From: Mechercharimyces sp. CAU 1602
GTDB lineage: Bacteria > Bacillota > Bacilli > Thermoactinomycetales > JANTPT01
Assembly: GCF_024753565.1 (NCBI RefSeq)
Contig: NZ_JANTPT010000001.1
Location: forward strand, 1,445,969-1,509,968
Direction of reading: 5' to 3'
DNA length: 64,000 bases
In this document: piece by piece, positions 46,945-55,954 of the stretch
How the letters are laid out: every line of letters starts with the position of its first letter
Position numbering within the stretch: position 1 is the first letter of the stretch
Translations under genes and position numbers: made by a program
The notes under the pieces: model-generated
The model's database searches: none
Told to the model about the DNA's origin: nothing
Seen by the model: the letters and a program-made list of their open reading frames with translations, nothing else

Positions 46945-47229
46945 TCACCCCTTGTGAAGGTCTGGCCGGGTGATCACTACATCGACCAAGCCATACGCTT
47001 TGGTTTTCCGTGCACCCATAAAACAGCTTGCGCGATTTCATCGCACTTCAAGATCATGCTAGCGGTTGGCCTGTCTCCGTCAAGGCTCAATCTAACACCT
47101 ATCGCCTCAGCCGCAAGTAGGTGACGTCCATACTCGCAGCCCAACCGCAAACGGATATGTACAATCGGTTCGGTGAACATGGTTTCATTCCAGCTGTAAG
47201 CGGAAGAACAACACCTCCTCCGATACTTT
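46945..47229 (-). pseudogene. clpP: clpP pseudogene (frameshifted, internally deleted)
   Basis: The minus strand holds scattered pieces of ClpP in different frames. One frame reads GGGVVLPLTAGM, matching the SPGG...AGM block, and YISVCGWAASM, matching the catalytic-serine block. Another reads TGQPL, as in the HTGQPLE block. A third ends [17 protein letters not shown], matching the C-terminal EAxxYGLVDxVI block. The N-terminus, the catalytic His region and much of the centre are gone. It lies between tig and clpX, where many Firmicutes keep clpP. Its last codons contain the clpX Shine-Dalgarno. Confidence 0.8.
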
Positions 47230-47263
47230 GAAAAAGAAGGCACGCGATAAGCACACGTGCCTT
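47230..47263 (-). terminator. Terminator after tig
   Basis: An 8-bp stem AAGGCACG/CGTGCCTT is followed on the minus strand by CTTTTTC. It directly precedes the clpP relic. Confidence 0.75.
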
Positions 47264-47282
47264 GTTTCTCTTCTTACTTCCA

Positions 47283-48575
47283 TTATGCCGCATTTTTGCT
47301 GTTGGATACAAGTAGGTCAACCGTTTTCTTTACTTTCACTTGATCTTTAAATGCCTCAATATTCCCTTGGCTATTTAGGATTTGACGAACTTCTTCTAAG
47401 TCGCGATCCATTTCACTTGCCAATTCTTTCAATTCCGCTTCCAAATCTTCATCAGAGACCTCAATGCTCTCTTCAATACCGATTTGTTCAAGAACTAAAT
47501 CAGCGCGCACTTTCTTCTCCGCATCTTCGCGGAATTGAGAGCGGATAGCGTCATCATCTTGACCCAATAGTTGCTGATATTGCTCTAATGTAATCCCTTG
47601 ATAGCGAAGTTGTTGTTCAAATTGTTGCACCATGTGATCTACTTGGCTTTCAATCATTACTGCTGGCAGTTCAATTTCAGCATTTTCTGTTGCTTTTTCA
47701 ACAAGCGAATTACGAATATAATCTTCTTGCTCACGCTTTGCTTTCTCTTCTAAATTCTTACGAGTATCTGCTTGTAGCTCAGCAAGTGTATCAAAGTCAC
47801 TCACATCTTGTGCAAATTCATCATCTAGAACAGGTAGAGACAGACGCTTGATTTCATGCATCTTCACATGGAAAGTAGCTTCTTTACCCGCCAAGTTTTC
47901 TGCGTGGTACTCCTCTGGAAAAGATACTAGTACATCTTTCTCATCTCCTACTTTCATGCCTACCAACTGTTCTTCAAATCCAGGAATGAACTGACCAGAT
48001 CCTACTTCGAGGTTGTACTGTTCTGCTTGACCGCCTTCAAAGCGCTCTCCGTCGATCATCCCATCAAAGTCTAAAATGACGCGATCGCCTTCGGCAACTT
48101 CGCCCTCTTCTACTACTTCGAGCTGACCTTGTTGTTCTTGCATCTTCTTCAGTTCCGCCTCAATATCTTCATCACTTACACTAAAGTCTTTTTCTTCGAT
48201 CTCTAGCTCTTTATATTGTCCCAGCTTCACTTCTGGTTTCACCGTAACCGTAGCTTTGAAGATAAGTGGAGCGCCTTTTTCGATCTGCTCTAAATCAATC
48301 TCTGGTTGATCCACTGGTTCGATCCCAGCTTCTTCAACAGCGGAGCCGTATGCTTCTGGCAACAAGATATCAAGTGCATCTTGATAAAGAGATTCCACAC
48401 CGAAACGCTTTTCAAAAATTGGACGTGGAACTTTCCCTTTACGGAAACCTGGTACACTTACTTTCTTAATCACTTTAGTAAAAGCTTGATCCAAAGCTTC
48501 ATTTACTTTTTCAGCTTCGACTTCTACCGTTAATATTCCTTTATTTGTTTCTGTTTTTTCCCATTTGGCGCTCAT
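47283..48575 (-). CDS. tig: Trigger factor, ribosome-bound chaperone and prolyl isomerase
   Basis: 430 residues from MSAKWEKTETNKG. The ribosome-binding signature GFRKGKVPRPIFEKRFG is at about 44-60, followed by an FKBP-type domain (GDRVILDFDGMIDGERFEGG, about 160-180) and a helical C-terminal substrate cradle. GGAGGGA precedes the ATG. Own terminator; neighbours are clpX and its lost clpP. Confidence 0.97.
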   Translation of the reverse strand: MSAKWEKTETNKGILTVEVEAEKVNEALDQAFTKVIKKVSVPGFRKGKVPRPIFEKRFGVESLYQDALDILLPEAYGSAVEEAGIEPVDQPEIDLEQIEKGAPLIFKATVTVKPEVKLGQYKELEIEEKDFSVSDEDIEAELKKMQEQQGQLEVVEEGEVAEGDRVILDFDGMIDGERFEGGQAEQYNLEVGSGQFIPGFEEQLVGMKVGDEKDVLVSFPEEYHAENLAGKEATFHVKMHEIKRLSLPVLDDEFAQDVSDFDTLAELQADTRKNLEEKAKREQEDYIRNSLVEKATENAEIELPAVMIESQVDHMVQQFEQQLRYQGITLEQYQQLLGQDDDAIRSQFREDAEKKVRADLVLEQIGIEESIEVSDEDLEAELKELASEMDRDLEEVRQILNSQGNIEAFKDQVKVKKTVDLLVSNSKNAA

Positions 48576-48669
48576 TACACGTTCCCTCCAAGCTCTATTT
48601 ACATAAATCTGACCATCCGGCTGGATGGTCACTTTATCTTTTTCTTCATCATGTCCATTAAGACAATCA

Positions 48670-48745
48670 TGGCGTCCCAGGAGGGATTTGAACCCCCGAC
48701 CTACGGTTTAGAAGACCGTTGCACTATCCACTGTGCTACTGGGAC
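48670..48745 (-). tRNA. tRNA-Arg (anticodon UCU)
   Basis: 76 bases on the minus strand including an encoded CCA. Acceptor arms GTCCCAG/CTGGGAC, discriminator G, anticodon loop CTTCTAA with anticodon TCT reading AGA, and T-loop GTTCAAATC are all present. A single tRNA gene between ysnB and tig. Confidence 0.97.
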
Positions 48746-48840
48746 ATATAGGGCAAAACACTTAGCATATTATATGCTGAACCTCGATGAACTGTCAAGG
48801 GATTCGTCGAATTGGTGGGACGTTTCCGGTATAACAGGCA

Positions 48841-49347
48841 CTACAACTGGAAACGTCCTCCATGCTCAACTATTTCCTCTCCATTTGGCTCATAAAAAGC
48901 AACTTCGACTGTTCGTTTCGCCCTCGTCGTAACAATCGCGTAACTAGGATATCGAACTCCACGGGGTTGGGTTAAACTACCCGGATTAAGCAATAGGAGA
49001 TCCGAATTTAGCATACACAAAGGACGGTGCGTATGACCAAAGCAAACTATGTGGACTCCCATCTCCTGAGCTCGATATCTAAGCATGAGCAAAGAGCGCT
49101 CCACATGATAACGATGCCCATGTGTGACCAGAATGCGCATCTCCTCATCTATCACTACCGTTCGTTCCTCCGGCACTAGTTCCCAATCGCAATTCCCACG
49201 AACTGCCGTCAAGTTAACTGCAGGCAAAGCATTTTCATCCGTGCAAAAATCTCCACAATGGATCACTTCATCACAAGCTTCCCTTCCAACCACTTCAGAT
49301 AAAAGTTGTTGGTTTCCATGTGAATCACTAACCACCAGGATTCGCAT
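48841..49347 (-). CDS. ysnB: Metallophosphoesterase YsnB (YfcE/MJ0936 family)
   Basis: 168 residues with all five metallophosphoesterase motifs: DSHGN, HCGDF, RGNCD, THGH and GHTH. Relatives are manganese-dependent phosphodiesterases of unknown physiological substrate. Position after rdgB is as in Bacillus. Confidence 0.92.
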   Translation of the reverse strand: MRILVVSDSHGNQQLLSEVVGREACDEVIHCGDFCTDENALPAVNLTAVRGNCDWELVPEERTVVIDEEMRILVTHGHRYHVERSLLMLRYRAQEMGVHIVCFGHTHRPLCMLNSDLLLLNPGSLTQPRGVRYPSYAIVTTRAKRTVEVAFYEPNGEEIVEHGGRFQL

Positions 49348-49367
49348 TTCGTCTACTCCACCCCTGC

Positions 49368-49991
49368 CTAAAAAGTAAACCTCTCATAAAGCTGAGCAAC
49401 CATTTTCCGTGCAGCCTCTGCGCGATGGCTTCGTTTATTTTTCACTTCTGTCCCCACTTGAGCCATTGTTTTTTTCATATCGGGAAGATAAAAAATGGGG
49501 TCATAACCAAATCCACCTTCACCTTGGGGTTGTTCCGCAATCACTCCTGCACATGTACCCTCTACTGAAATCGTCTCTACCCCAGGGACAGCCAATGAGA
49601 GTACACACACAAATCGAGCAGAACGCTCCTCCAGTGGGACTCCCTGCAATTCCATTAGTAACTTCTCCACATTCATACGATCGTTCGCCTTTTCGCCTGC
49701 ATAGCGCGCAGAATATACTCCCGGCGCACCTGCCAACGCTCTCACTTCTAAGCCTGAATCGTCTGCCATAACAGGAATATGCAAAAGTTGAGCAATCACC
49801 TCTGCCTTCTTTTCTGCATTACCTTGAAAGGTATCCCGATCCTCCACTACTTCTGGAAGAGACGGAAACGAATCCAATCCAATAACAGATAGACCCAACT
49901 CCTGTTGCAAAAGCGTATTTAATTCACGAACCTTATTTTTATTACGTGTGGCTAGAACGACTTGTTTGCCCATCCACCGCTGTTTCGACAT
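49368..49991 (-). CDS. rdgB: XTP/dITP diphosphatase (RdgB/HAM1 family, YsnA)
   Basis: Hydrolyses non-canonical purine nucleoside triphosphates to keep them out of DNA and [31 protein letters not shown] and [11 protein letters not shown] are family signatures. 207 residues from [11 protein letters not shown], with GGAGGAGG upstream. The first 50 bases overlap the 3' end of rph. Confidence 0.95.
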   Translation of the reverse strand: MSKQRWMGKQVVLATRNKNKVRELNTLLQQELGLSVIGLDSFPSLPEVVEDRDTFQGNAEKKAEVIAQLLHIPVMADDSGLEVRALAGAPGVYSARYAGEKANDRMNVEKLLMELQGVPLEERSARFVCVLSLAVPGVETISVEGTCAGVIAEQPQGEGGFGYDPIFYLPDMKKTMAQVGTEVKNKRSHRAEAARKMVAQLYERFTF

Positions 49992-50733
49992 TCGTTCCTC
50001 CTCCAATATTTGCTCCTGCTTCTTGTAGTACTTCACGCTGGATAGCAATTAGCTGAGACACCCCTTGCTCTCCCAGTTGAATTAACTGAGTCAATTCTTG
50101 TGGTGAAAAAGGCGCTTCCTCCCCTGTCCCCTGTAATTCTACAAATTTACCCGCACCTGTCATCACGATGTTCATATCCACTTGCGCAGATGAATCCTCT
50201 CGATAGCACAAATCTAACATCGGTGTACCGTCTAAAATACCTACGCTAGTTGCGGCCAAATAATCATGGATCGGGATGGCAGGAAAGCCTTTCTTTTTGG
50301 CCAAATCATACAGAGCATCCACCACAGCCACAAATGCACCCGTAATCGATGCCGTTCGTGTTCCGCCATCCGCCTGGATCACATCACAGTCAACCCACAA
50401 CGTACGTTCTCCAAGTTGATTCAAATCGACAACCGAGCGGAGGGCACGCCCAATTAGCCGTTGGATTTCCATCGTCCTTCCGCCTAATTTCCCTTTACTC
50501 GCTTCACGGATTGTTCTTGTCTGTGTCGCACGAGGCAGCATGGAATACTCTGCTGTAATCCATCCCTTCCCACTTCCTCGCAGAAAGGGGGGCACGCGCT
50601 CCTCGACGGAAGCATTACATAACACATGAGTGTCGCCTACTTTTATGTATACCGATCCTTCTGCATGCTTCGTAAAATGACGCACCATCTCAATAGGGCG
50701 CAGTTCATCATATCCTCGTCCATCTACTCGCAT
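49942..50733 (-). CDS. rph: Ribonuclease PH
   Basis: Phosphate-dependent 3' exoribonuclease that trims tRNA 3' ends. [56 protein letters not shown] and [16 protein letters not shown] are diagnostic. 263 residues; the last 18 or so (after QEAGANIGG) extend beyond the usual end and run into the rdgB reading region. TGGAGGG precedes ATG 50733. Confidence 0.96.
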   Translation of the reverse strand: MRVDGRGYDELRPIEMVRHFTKHAEGSVYIKVGDTHVLCNASVEERVPPFLRGSGKGWITAEYSMLPRATQTRTIREASKGKLGGRTMEIQRLIGRALRSVVDLNQLGERTLWVDCDVIQADGGTRTASITGAFVAVVDALYDLAKKKGFPAIPIHDYLAATSVGILDGTPMLDLCYREDSSAQVDMNIVMTGAGKFVELQGTGEEAPFSPQELTQLIQLGEQGVSQLIAIQREVLQEAGANIGGGTNVETAVDGQTSRSSHT

Positions 50734-50782
50734 ATCGCTACCCTCCATTTTCTTTCATTCCCTAATGATAACATAGAAGCGA

Positions 50783-50818
50783 AAAAGAAAAAATTCCTCC
50801 TTCCATTAAGGCAGGAGG
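50783..50818 (-). terminator. Terminator after gerM
   Basis: A 9-bp stem with one mismatch (50796-50804 with 50810-50818) is followed on the minus strand by AATTTTTTC. Confidence 0.65.
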
Positions 50819-50842
50819 GCACTATTTGGTGGCATTATGATT

Positions 50843-51895
50843 CTATAATGAATTGGGATTAACCTGCTTAGGTCTAGATACGGGCTTACCGAGCAATTCT
50901 CCATCCGCCTTCACTTGCGCCTCACCATCTACCGTTATTTTCACTTTTTTAGCCTCTGCATTCTCCGTTAAGGAGAGGACAATCGCTTGAATCGCTTCCT
51001 TGGATGCCGATTTACTCTCAGCGTAATCGAGCAGCTCTTTACTAAAGTCAGCGGAAATCAGATCTTTGCTTACATCAACACTATTCACCTTGGTTGTATC
51101 GGATAATGCACTAACCAAAGCATCTCCGTGAGTAGGTCCTTGTATCAACTCGGCTAATGCCGCTTCAGCCACTTTTTCTTTCCGGTCAATCATCCTCGTC
51201 ACTGGCACATAATAGACTTGATCCTCACTCGTTTGTCCGAGGAAATAAAGCGTCACAGGCATACTTTTTGTCACATCGATCCCTCTGCTCACTTCTACAT
51301 TGATCCCACTGGAACGGGACAATTTTTGAGCTGGACTTTTCTTCTCTGGCATAGCCGCTAGAGGCTTTCCTTCAACCCAAATATTAACTTCTTCTACTGA
51401 TTCAAATCCTGTTAATGTCCATGTAATCGCGTTCAAAATCTTCTCTTCCATCTCAGCATCATACGTTAAAAACTCTTTTGATAAGTCGACAGTCGCTACC
51501 CGGCCATCGATGTTTAATCCTTTCACTTGTGTGCCTTTGGGAAGAATCGCACGAAACCCTGCTGGGATACTATCAGCAGCAGGACCTGATTCCACCATAT
51601 ACATCAATGCTTCTTTTGCGATCCCTTCAACTTTAGGAATACCCATCGCATAGGGAACCAAGTACCCATACTCATCTAAATAGTATAATTCAATACCACT
51701 TGTGGTTTTCTTCTCCTCTTTCTCTTCATCAGATTTTGCTTCACTCTCTTCTTTTTGTTCTGACTCCATCTTCTCCGGTGGTGGATCAATTGACTTATTC
51801 TCTCCTGTATCTGCTCCTAACGAACAACCGACGAACACCATTGCTAGAGCGATCAACAACGTGATCATTCGTAGTGATCGTAAATATGCACCCAT
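50843..51895 (-). CDS. gerM: Germination/sporulation lipoprotein GerM
   Basis: 350-residue lipoprotein (lipobox FVGCSL) with a charged linker and two GerMN domains (about 75-190 and 215-330; each with a VDLSKEF or ADFSKEL block). In Bacillus, GerM acts in the engulfment-channel complex and affects germination. AAGGAGGGG precedes ATG 51895. Between murI and rph, as in Bacillus apart from the order of the marR gene. Confidence 0.92.
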   Translation of the reverse strand: MGAYLRSLRMITLLIALAMVFVGCSLGADTGENKSIDPPPEKMESEQKEESEAKSDEEKEEKKTTSGIELYYLDEYGYLVPYAMGIPKVEGIAKEALMYMVESGPAADSIPAGFRAILPKGTQVKGLNIDGRVATVDLSKEFLTYDAEMEEKILNAITWTLTGFESVEEVNIWVEGKPLAAMPEKKSPAQKLSRSSGINVEVSRGIDVTKSMPVTLYFLGQTSEDQVYYVPVTRMIDRKEKVAEAALAELIQGPTHGDALVSALSDTTKVNSVDVSKDLISADFSKELLDYAESKSASKEAIQAIVLSLTENAEAKKVKITVDGEAQVKADGELLGKPVSRPKQVNPNSL

Positions 51896-52063
51896 CCCTT
51901 TCCCCTCCTTGGACAACTTTTTCTTTATATGTATACGAGCCGTCACAAAATTTATCACTCTCAATTATGTTTAGAGATAAAAAGTATGCTGGCCCTCTCT
52001 ACTTCTTAAAGAAAATAAAAAGGTCGACACATCGTTATATCCTCTACATTGCAAACAGCTAAA

Positions 52064-52105
52064 CACAAAAGAGGAGCTACCCCATAGAGTAGCTCCTCTT
52101 TTGTG
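52064..52105. terminator. Strong terminator after murI
   Basis: A perfect 17-bp stem (52064-52080 with 52089-52105) with an 8-base loop; the distal arm contains TTTT and the proximal arm AAAA. Confidence 0.88.
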
Positions 52106-52107
52106 AT

Positions 52108-52953
52108 TTAGCCTGTAACTCGTGTTAGTGTTTGCTCTAAATTTACACGTTCCACTTCCAGCGGATGATCCAACCAATCTTCCGCGATCTCATGAAAAAC
52201 ACGGGGATTTCCGCTGGTAAAAAAGCGGTGGCGGATGATATGAAGATTTCCGATTTCCCGATCTAATAATCCCTTATGATGAAGAATGGTACTAAGTTCA
52301 CGCGCTGTCTCTTCTGCTGAGCTGATGAGCTTTACAGATGAACCCATCACTTCGCCAATATAATTTGATAAAAGCGGATAATGCGTACATCCTAAAATCA
52401 AAGAATCCAGATCTTTACTTTTCATTGGATCTAGAGCTGCACGTACTATTTGACGCGCTGCCAGTGGATCTTTAAATCCGCCCTCTGCCAGCGGAACTAG
52501 CGTAGGACACGCATGTGAGTAAACGGACACTCCGGGATGAATCGACTTGAGAGCCCGTTCATAAGCCGCACTCTTAATCGTACCCTGTGTACCGATCACA
52601 CCAATACGTCCATGTCGTGACATATTGATAGCTGCACGAGCTCCTGGATCAACTACTCCTAACACAGGGATGTTTAATTCCTCTTTAACGATATCTAATG
52701 CCACTGCCGTTGCCGTGTTACATGCAATCACCAATGCTTTTAACGGAAACCGCGATAAAAAATCTACAATTTGCTTGGTGAAGGCGATCACTTCTTGTGG
52801 CTCACGTGGTCCATATGGACAACGCTTCGTATCACCAAAGTATAAAATATGTTCCCGCGGTAATTGACGAATCACTTCTTTAGCAACGGTTAAACCACCC
52901 ACACCAGAATCTAAAATTCCAATCGCTTTACGACTCTCCCGATTCATGATCAC
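52108..52953 (-). CDS. murI: Glutamate racemase
   Basis: Makes D-Glu for peptidoglycan. The two catalytic Cys are in IACNTATA and LGCTHYPLL, and DSGVGGLTVA is at the N-terminus. About 281 residues (GTG start; an ATG two codons later is possible). Heads the block leading into gerM, as racE does in Bacillus. Confidence 0.95.
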   Translation of the reverse strand: MIMNRESRKAIGILDSGVGGLTVAKEVIRQLPREHILYFGDTKRCPYGPREPQEVIAFTKQIVDFLSRFPLKALVIACNTATAVALDIVKEELNIPVLGVVDPGARAAINMSRHGRIGVIGTQGTIKSAAYERALKSIHPGVSVYSHACPTLVPLAEGGFKDPLAARQIVRAALDPMKSKDLDSLILGCTHYPLLSNYIGEVMGSSVKLISSAEETARELSTILHHKGLLDREIGNLHIIRHRFFTSGNPRVFHEIAEDWLDHPLEVERVNLEQTLTRVTG

Positions 52954-53224
52954 AGCGTACCCAGTCCTTTATTTTCTTTTCATTATTCTATTGCTTTCAT
53001 TATGAAACTGCCGTTGGACTATGCTAACATGCAAAAACACTATCTACAACCACGCGTGCCCAGAGTATGAGATAGTATGCGCAGCTGGTGGTTGCTACTT
53101 GTATTTGTCTCAATATCTTATGTTGCGGTCAAGCATTTGGTATTACCCAAATTATTTTTGTTGCTATTGTACCAGAGTAGGCAGCCCATGAATAGCTTTT
53201 TGCTATAAGCGTAAGGATCTCCCC

Positions 53225-53674
53225 TTATTTCTTCATCTCTTCATTAAGGATAGTTAAGCTTTTACGAATTTGATCAATCTCCGTTTTGTCTAAGTGAGAC
53301 AAAATTTCAGCAAGGTAGCCTCTGCGCGCTTCCATCACCTCTTTAATGATTTTCGACCCTTCATCTAATAAATGAATCCGAACAACTCGACGGTCACGAC
53401 TGTCCCGCACACGCTCTACCAACCCATTATTCTCCATGCGGTCGATGAGATCGGTCATGGTACTACACGCCAAAAACATTTTTTGACTAAGTTCTCCAAT
53501 CGTCATATCACCGTTTTCATCCAGCCACAGTAATGCTGTAAATTGAGGCGGAGTGATTGGAAAGTGATGCAGAATTTCTCGTCCTTTTCGCTTTACAATC
53601 ACACTTACTTCCCGCAGCAATTGTTCAATTTCCCCCACCCATGCCGTAGATGGTATTGTAGACTCATTAGTCAT
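53225..53674 (-). CDS. MarR-family transcriptional regulator (YsmB-like)
   Basis: 149 residues with a MarR winged helix: PPQFTALLWLDENGDMTIGELS, CSTMTDLIDRMENNGLVER and the wing RDSRDRRVVRIHL. It lies upstream of murI as Bacillus YsmB does in the racE region, though here it precedes murI. Ligand and targets unknown. Confidence 0.9.
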   Translation of the reverse strand: MTNESTIPSTAWVGEIEQLLREVSVIVKRKGREILHHFPITPPQFTALLWLDENGDMTIGELSQKMFLACSTMTDLIDRMENNGLVERVRDSRDRRVVRIHLLDEGSKIIKEVMEARRGYLAEILSHLDKTEIDQIRKSLTILNEEMKK

Positions 53675-54052
53675 GTTAAGTGCGCTCCTTCTATTGTAAA
53701 CATTCCTTCTCCCCTAGTCTTATCAATTGTGATCATTTTATCGTTATTTCAATTATGCGACAACCACTTAATCCTTATCACTGACGCCATACTTACTCAC
53801 ACCTGTAAAATTTTAGATATCCTTTTGTTCAATTCTAAATTTTATATTGGCTATTACTTCTTTGCAATATATCATAGTATTAGTTTAGTAAAAATATAGG
53901 AACCACCTAATCAAGGCGGGTTTTTTGTCAAATTGACGTATCCTGATAACAAATTGTAATCCATCGATCGTAAAACTGTACTGTGAGCAGGATATTTCTT
54001 GGTAATAGGGAATGAGAATAGTGAACAATCATTATCAACTGGAGGAATCAAT
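53675..54052. other. AT-rich gap with an orphan terminator-like hairpin
   Basis: 378 bases without a convincing gene. A hairpin CCACCTAATCAAGGCGG followed by TTTTTT (53904-53926) faces plus-strand transcription although no plus-strand gene precedes it. TTGGCT, 17 bases and TATCAT (53848-53876) could start a short RNA ending there. GTCAAATTGAC at 53927-53937 is a perfect dyad upstream of the DinB gene. Confidence 0.4.
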
Positions 54053-54547
54053 ATGTTTTACAAAGTAGAGGATTTTCTATTGGAATGGCGGCGTGAATTT
54101 CATCGTACGGCCAGTGTGTTAAAAAGATTAACCGATGAGTCCTTAACCCAACAAGTAGCTCCTTTACATTGGTCTCTAGGAGATATCGCTTGGCATCTCC
54201 CCTATACCATGCATGAAATGTTAACCCCAACTGGACTAAAAATCGACTTTGTTGATTCTCCCCATGACCTTCCCCATACTGCTAGTAATATTCTAGACAC
54301 ATATCTTAAAACAGCTCAATCTGTGTATGACGCTGTTAAGAATACATGGGATGATCATTCACTTTCCCATACCTCCTCCCCCTATGGAGAAAAATGGCCT
54401 CACGCTCTCACTCTTCGTATTCTTATTCAACATGAAATCCATCACCGCGGACAAGTTCTCATCCTGATGAGACAAGCAGGGCTTCGTGTACCCGGGCTAT
54501 ATGGATCTGTACGGGAAGATTTCCACTCTATTCACCCACGCGAATAG
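54053..54547 (+). CDS. DinB family protein (first of a related pair)
   Basis: 164 residues starting MFYKVEDFLLEWRREFHRTA, with CTGGAGGA upstream of ATG 54053. DinB four-helix fold; candidate metal His are in GDIAWHLPYTMHEML and QHEIHHRGQVLILMRQAG. Clearly similar to the gene at 55955 (shared LTDESL, SLGDIAWH, LTLRILIQHEIHHRGQ, LMRQAG), so they are paralogues. DinB proteins often act as thiol transferases; the substrate is unknown. Confidence 0.88.
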   Translation: MFYKVEDFLLEWRREFHRTASVLKRLTDESLTQQVAPLHWSLGDIAWHLPYTMHEMLTPTGLKIDFVDSPHDLPHTASNILDTYLKTAQSVYDAVKNTWDDHSLSHTSSPYGEKWPHALTLRILIQHEIHHRGQVLILMRQAGLRVPGLYGSVREDFHSIHPRE

Positions 54548-54592
54548 AGTGGAAAAATCAGATACAGCAACTGCTAACACCCCTCCCTATAC

Positions 54593-54784
54593 TCATTTAT
54601 CACACCACTTCTGCCAACACGCTTTACATATACAGGCTCGTCCTCTCCTTTTCTCTGGTATCTTTTCTAGCAATTCAGACGAAAATTGCACGTGGTAACA
54701 CCAACAAGAAAGCCCTTCTTCCTCTCCCTGTGCTTTCGTGCATTGATTTTCTTGCCCACACAGTGGACAGTGGTTACCTTCCAA
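54593..54784 (-). CDS. Cysteine-rich CWC family protein
   Basis: Short protein with the pattern CPLCGQENQC, SCWCYHVQF, ACICKACWQKWC, typical of the cysteine-rich CWC family, probably a zinc-binding protein of unknown role. I start it at TTG 54784, with AGAGGAGA 6-7 bases upstream, giving 63 residues; an ATG at 54823 would add 13. It faces away from the WYL regulator gene. Confidence 0.75.
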   Translation of the reverse strand: MEGNHCPLCGQENQCTKAQGEEEGLSCWCYHVQFSSELLEKIPEKRRGRACICKACWQKWCDK

Positions 54785-54859
54785 AATTTTCTCTCCTCTC
54801 TTAAAAATGATGCTTATATCCATTACAATAAAGTAAGAATCTCACTACTGGGGGTATCC

Positions 54860-55807
54860 ATGAAATTAGTACGCTTACTCGCCATCACCATGATTTTACT
54901 CAATCGAAAACGTATAGGAGCACAAGAGTTGGCGGATCGGTTTGAAGTATCCCTCCGCACGATCTATCGCGATATGGAGGCGATCAACGCCGCCGGAATT
55001 CCTATTGTATCCTATGCAGGCGTAGATGGTGGCTATGAAGTCATGGAGCAATTTCGTCTTGATCGACAATACTTATCACCGGAGGAAATCCAATCGATAT
55101 TAGTCGCTTTAAAGGGCATTCATCAATCCTGGGAGGATGAAAGTATTACAAGCATTCTCGATAAAGTAGGAGCATTACTAACAAACTCTGAGCAAAACTC
55201 TCCTCATAGCTTTACTCAACATGTGTTAATTGACCATCAAGCATGGAGCAACCGTGCAGAGATCAAAGAGCGACTGAGCGATCTACGACGAGCAATTCAA
55301 GACTCTTTTCTTGTCACGTTTTCCTACACCAATACTACTGGGCAGGAACATACACGGACATGTGAACCGATGCAGCTTATTTTAAAAGAACAGATCTGGT
55401 ATATGTATGGGTACTGTCATCTGCGTGAAAACTTACGCCTATTTCGTCTATCCCGCATTCGCGATCTACGAGTTGAACAAAAAACGTTTGCTCGCCGCCC
55501 ATTCACTCTCGAAAAACTAGACTTCTCTATCTTTCCCACTGAGAACGAGCAATTCTTTTCCCTAGAGCTCCGCTTCCATCCTCAAGTCAAAGTAAGAGTA
55601 ATGGATCAGTACCAAGAGGAACACATCGAGATTCAACCCGATGGTTACTTGCATGTCCGTGTAAATCATCCCAATGAGCCTTCGCTCTATCACCATCTCC
55701 TTAGCTTTGGCACCAATGTGACTGTCCTCGCTCCTCGTGAAGTAGCCCTTCAGCTACGAAGCACGGCACAAGAGATTGTGCACCACTACGACCACAAATT
55801 AAAATAA
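54860..55807 (+). CDS. YafY-type WYL-domain transcriptional regulator
   Basis: 315 residues. N-terminal HTH (MKLVRLLAITMILLNRKR, ELADRFEVSLRTIYRDMEAI), a middle WYL domain (KEQIWYMYGYCHLRENLRLFRLSRI) and a C-terminal WCX extension (DGYLHVRVNHPN, FGTNVTVLAPREV). WYL domains sense nucleic acid or small ligands. ATG 54860 follows GGGGGT. It lies between two DinB paralogues, and a dyad in front of the second may be its operator. Confidence 0.9.
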   Translation: MKLVRLLAITMILLNRKRIGAQELADRFEVSLRTIYRDMEAINAAGIPIVSYAGVDGGYEVMEQFRLDRQYLSPEEIQSILVALKGIHQSWEDESITSILDKVGALLTNSEQNSPHSFTQHVLIDHQAWSNRAEIKERLSDLRRAIQDSFLVTFSYTNTTGQEHTRTCEPMQLILKEQIWYMYGYCHLRENLRLFRLSRIRDLRVEQKTFARRPFTLEKLDFSIFPTENEQFFSLELRFHPQVKVRVMDQYQEEHIEIQPDGYLHVRVNHPNEPSLYHHLLSFGTNVTVLAPREVALQLRSTAQEIVHHYDHKLK

Positions 55808-55874
55808 AAAATATCATTGGGAGAATGAATAGAAGATAATCCTCTCTTATTCAATATAATTGTTTCGCATTCTC

Positions 55875-55894
55875 ACTGACATAATGTTGTCAGT
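55875..55894 (+). promoter_or_regulatory. Candidate operator of the second DinB gene
   Basis: ACTGACA TAATGT TGTCAGT is a perfect 7-bp dyad with a 6-base centre. It overlaps a possible -35 (TTGTCA, 17-base spacer, TAAGAA). The neighbouring WYL regulator is the obvious candidate ligand, by position only. Confidence 0.45.
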
Positions 55895-55954
55895 AAGCGT
55901 TGACTACAATAAGAATTGTACATCACTTCACACACACTTAAGGAGGAGATTTAG

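Noticed and set aside
53077-53208. Plus-strand 43-codon hydrophobic frame MRSWWLLLVFVS... between murI and marR
   Set aside because: Could be a small membrane protein, but no Shine-Dalgarno is present and both neighbours are transcribed the other way; left out for lack of support.
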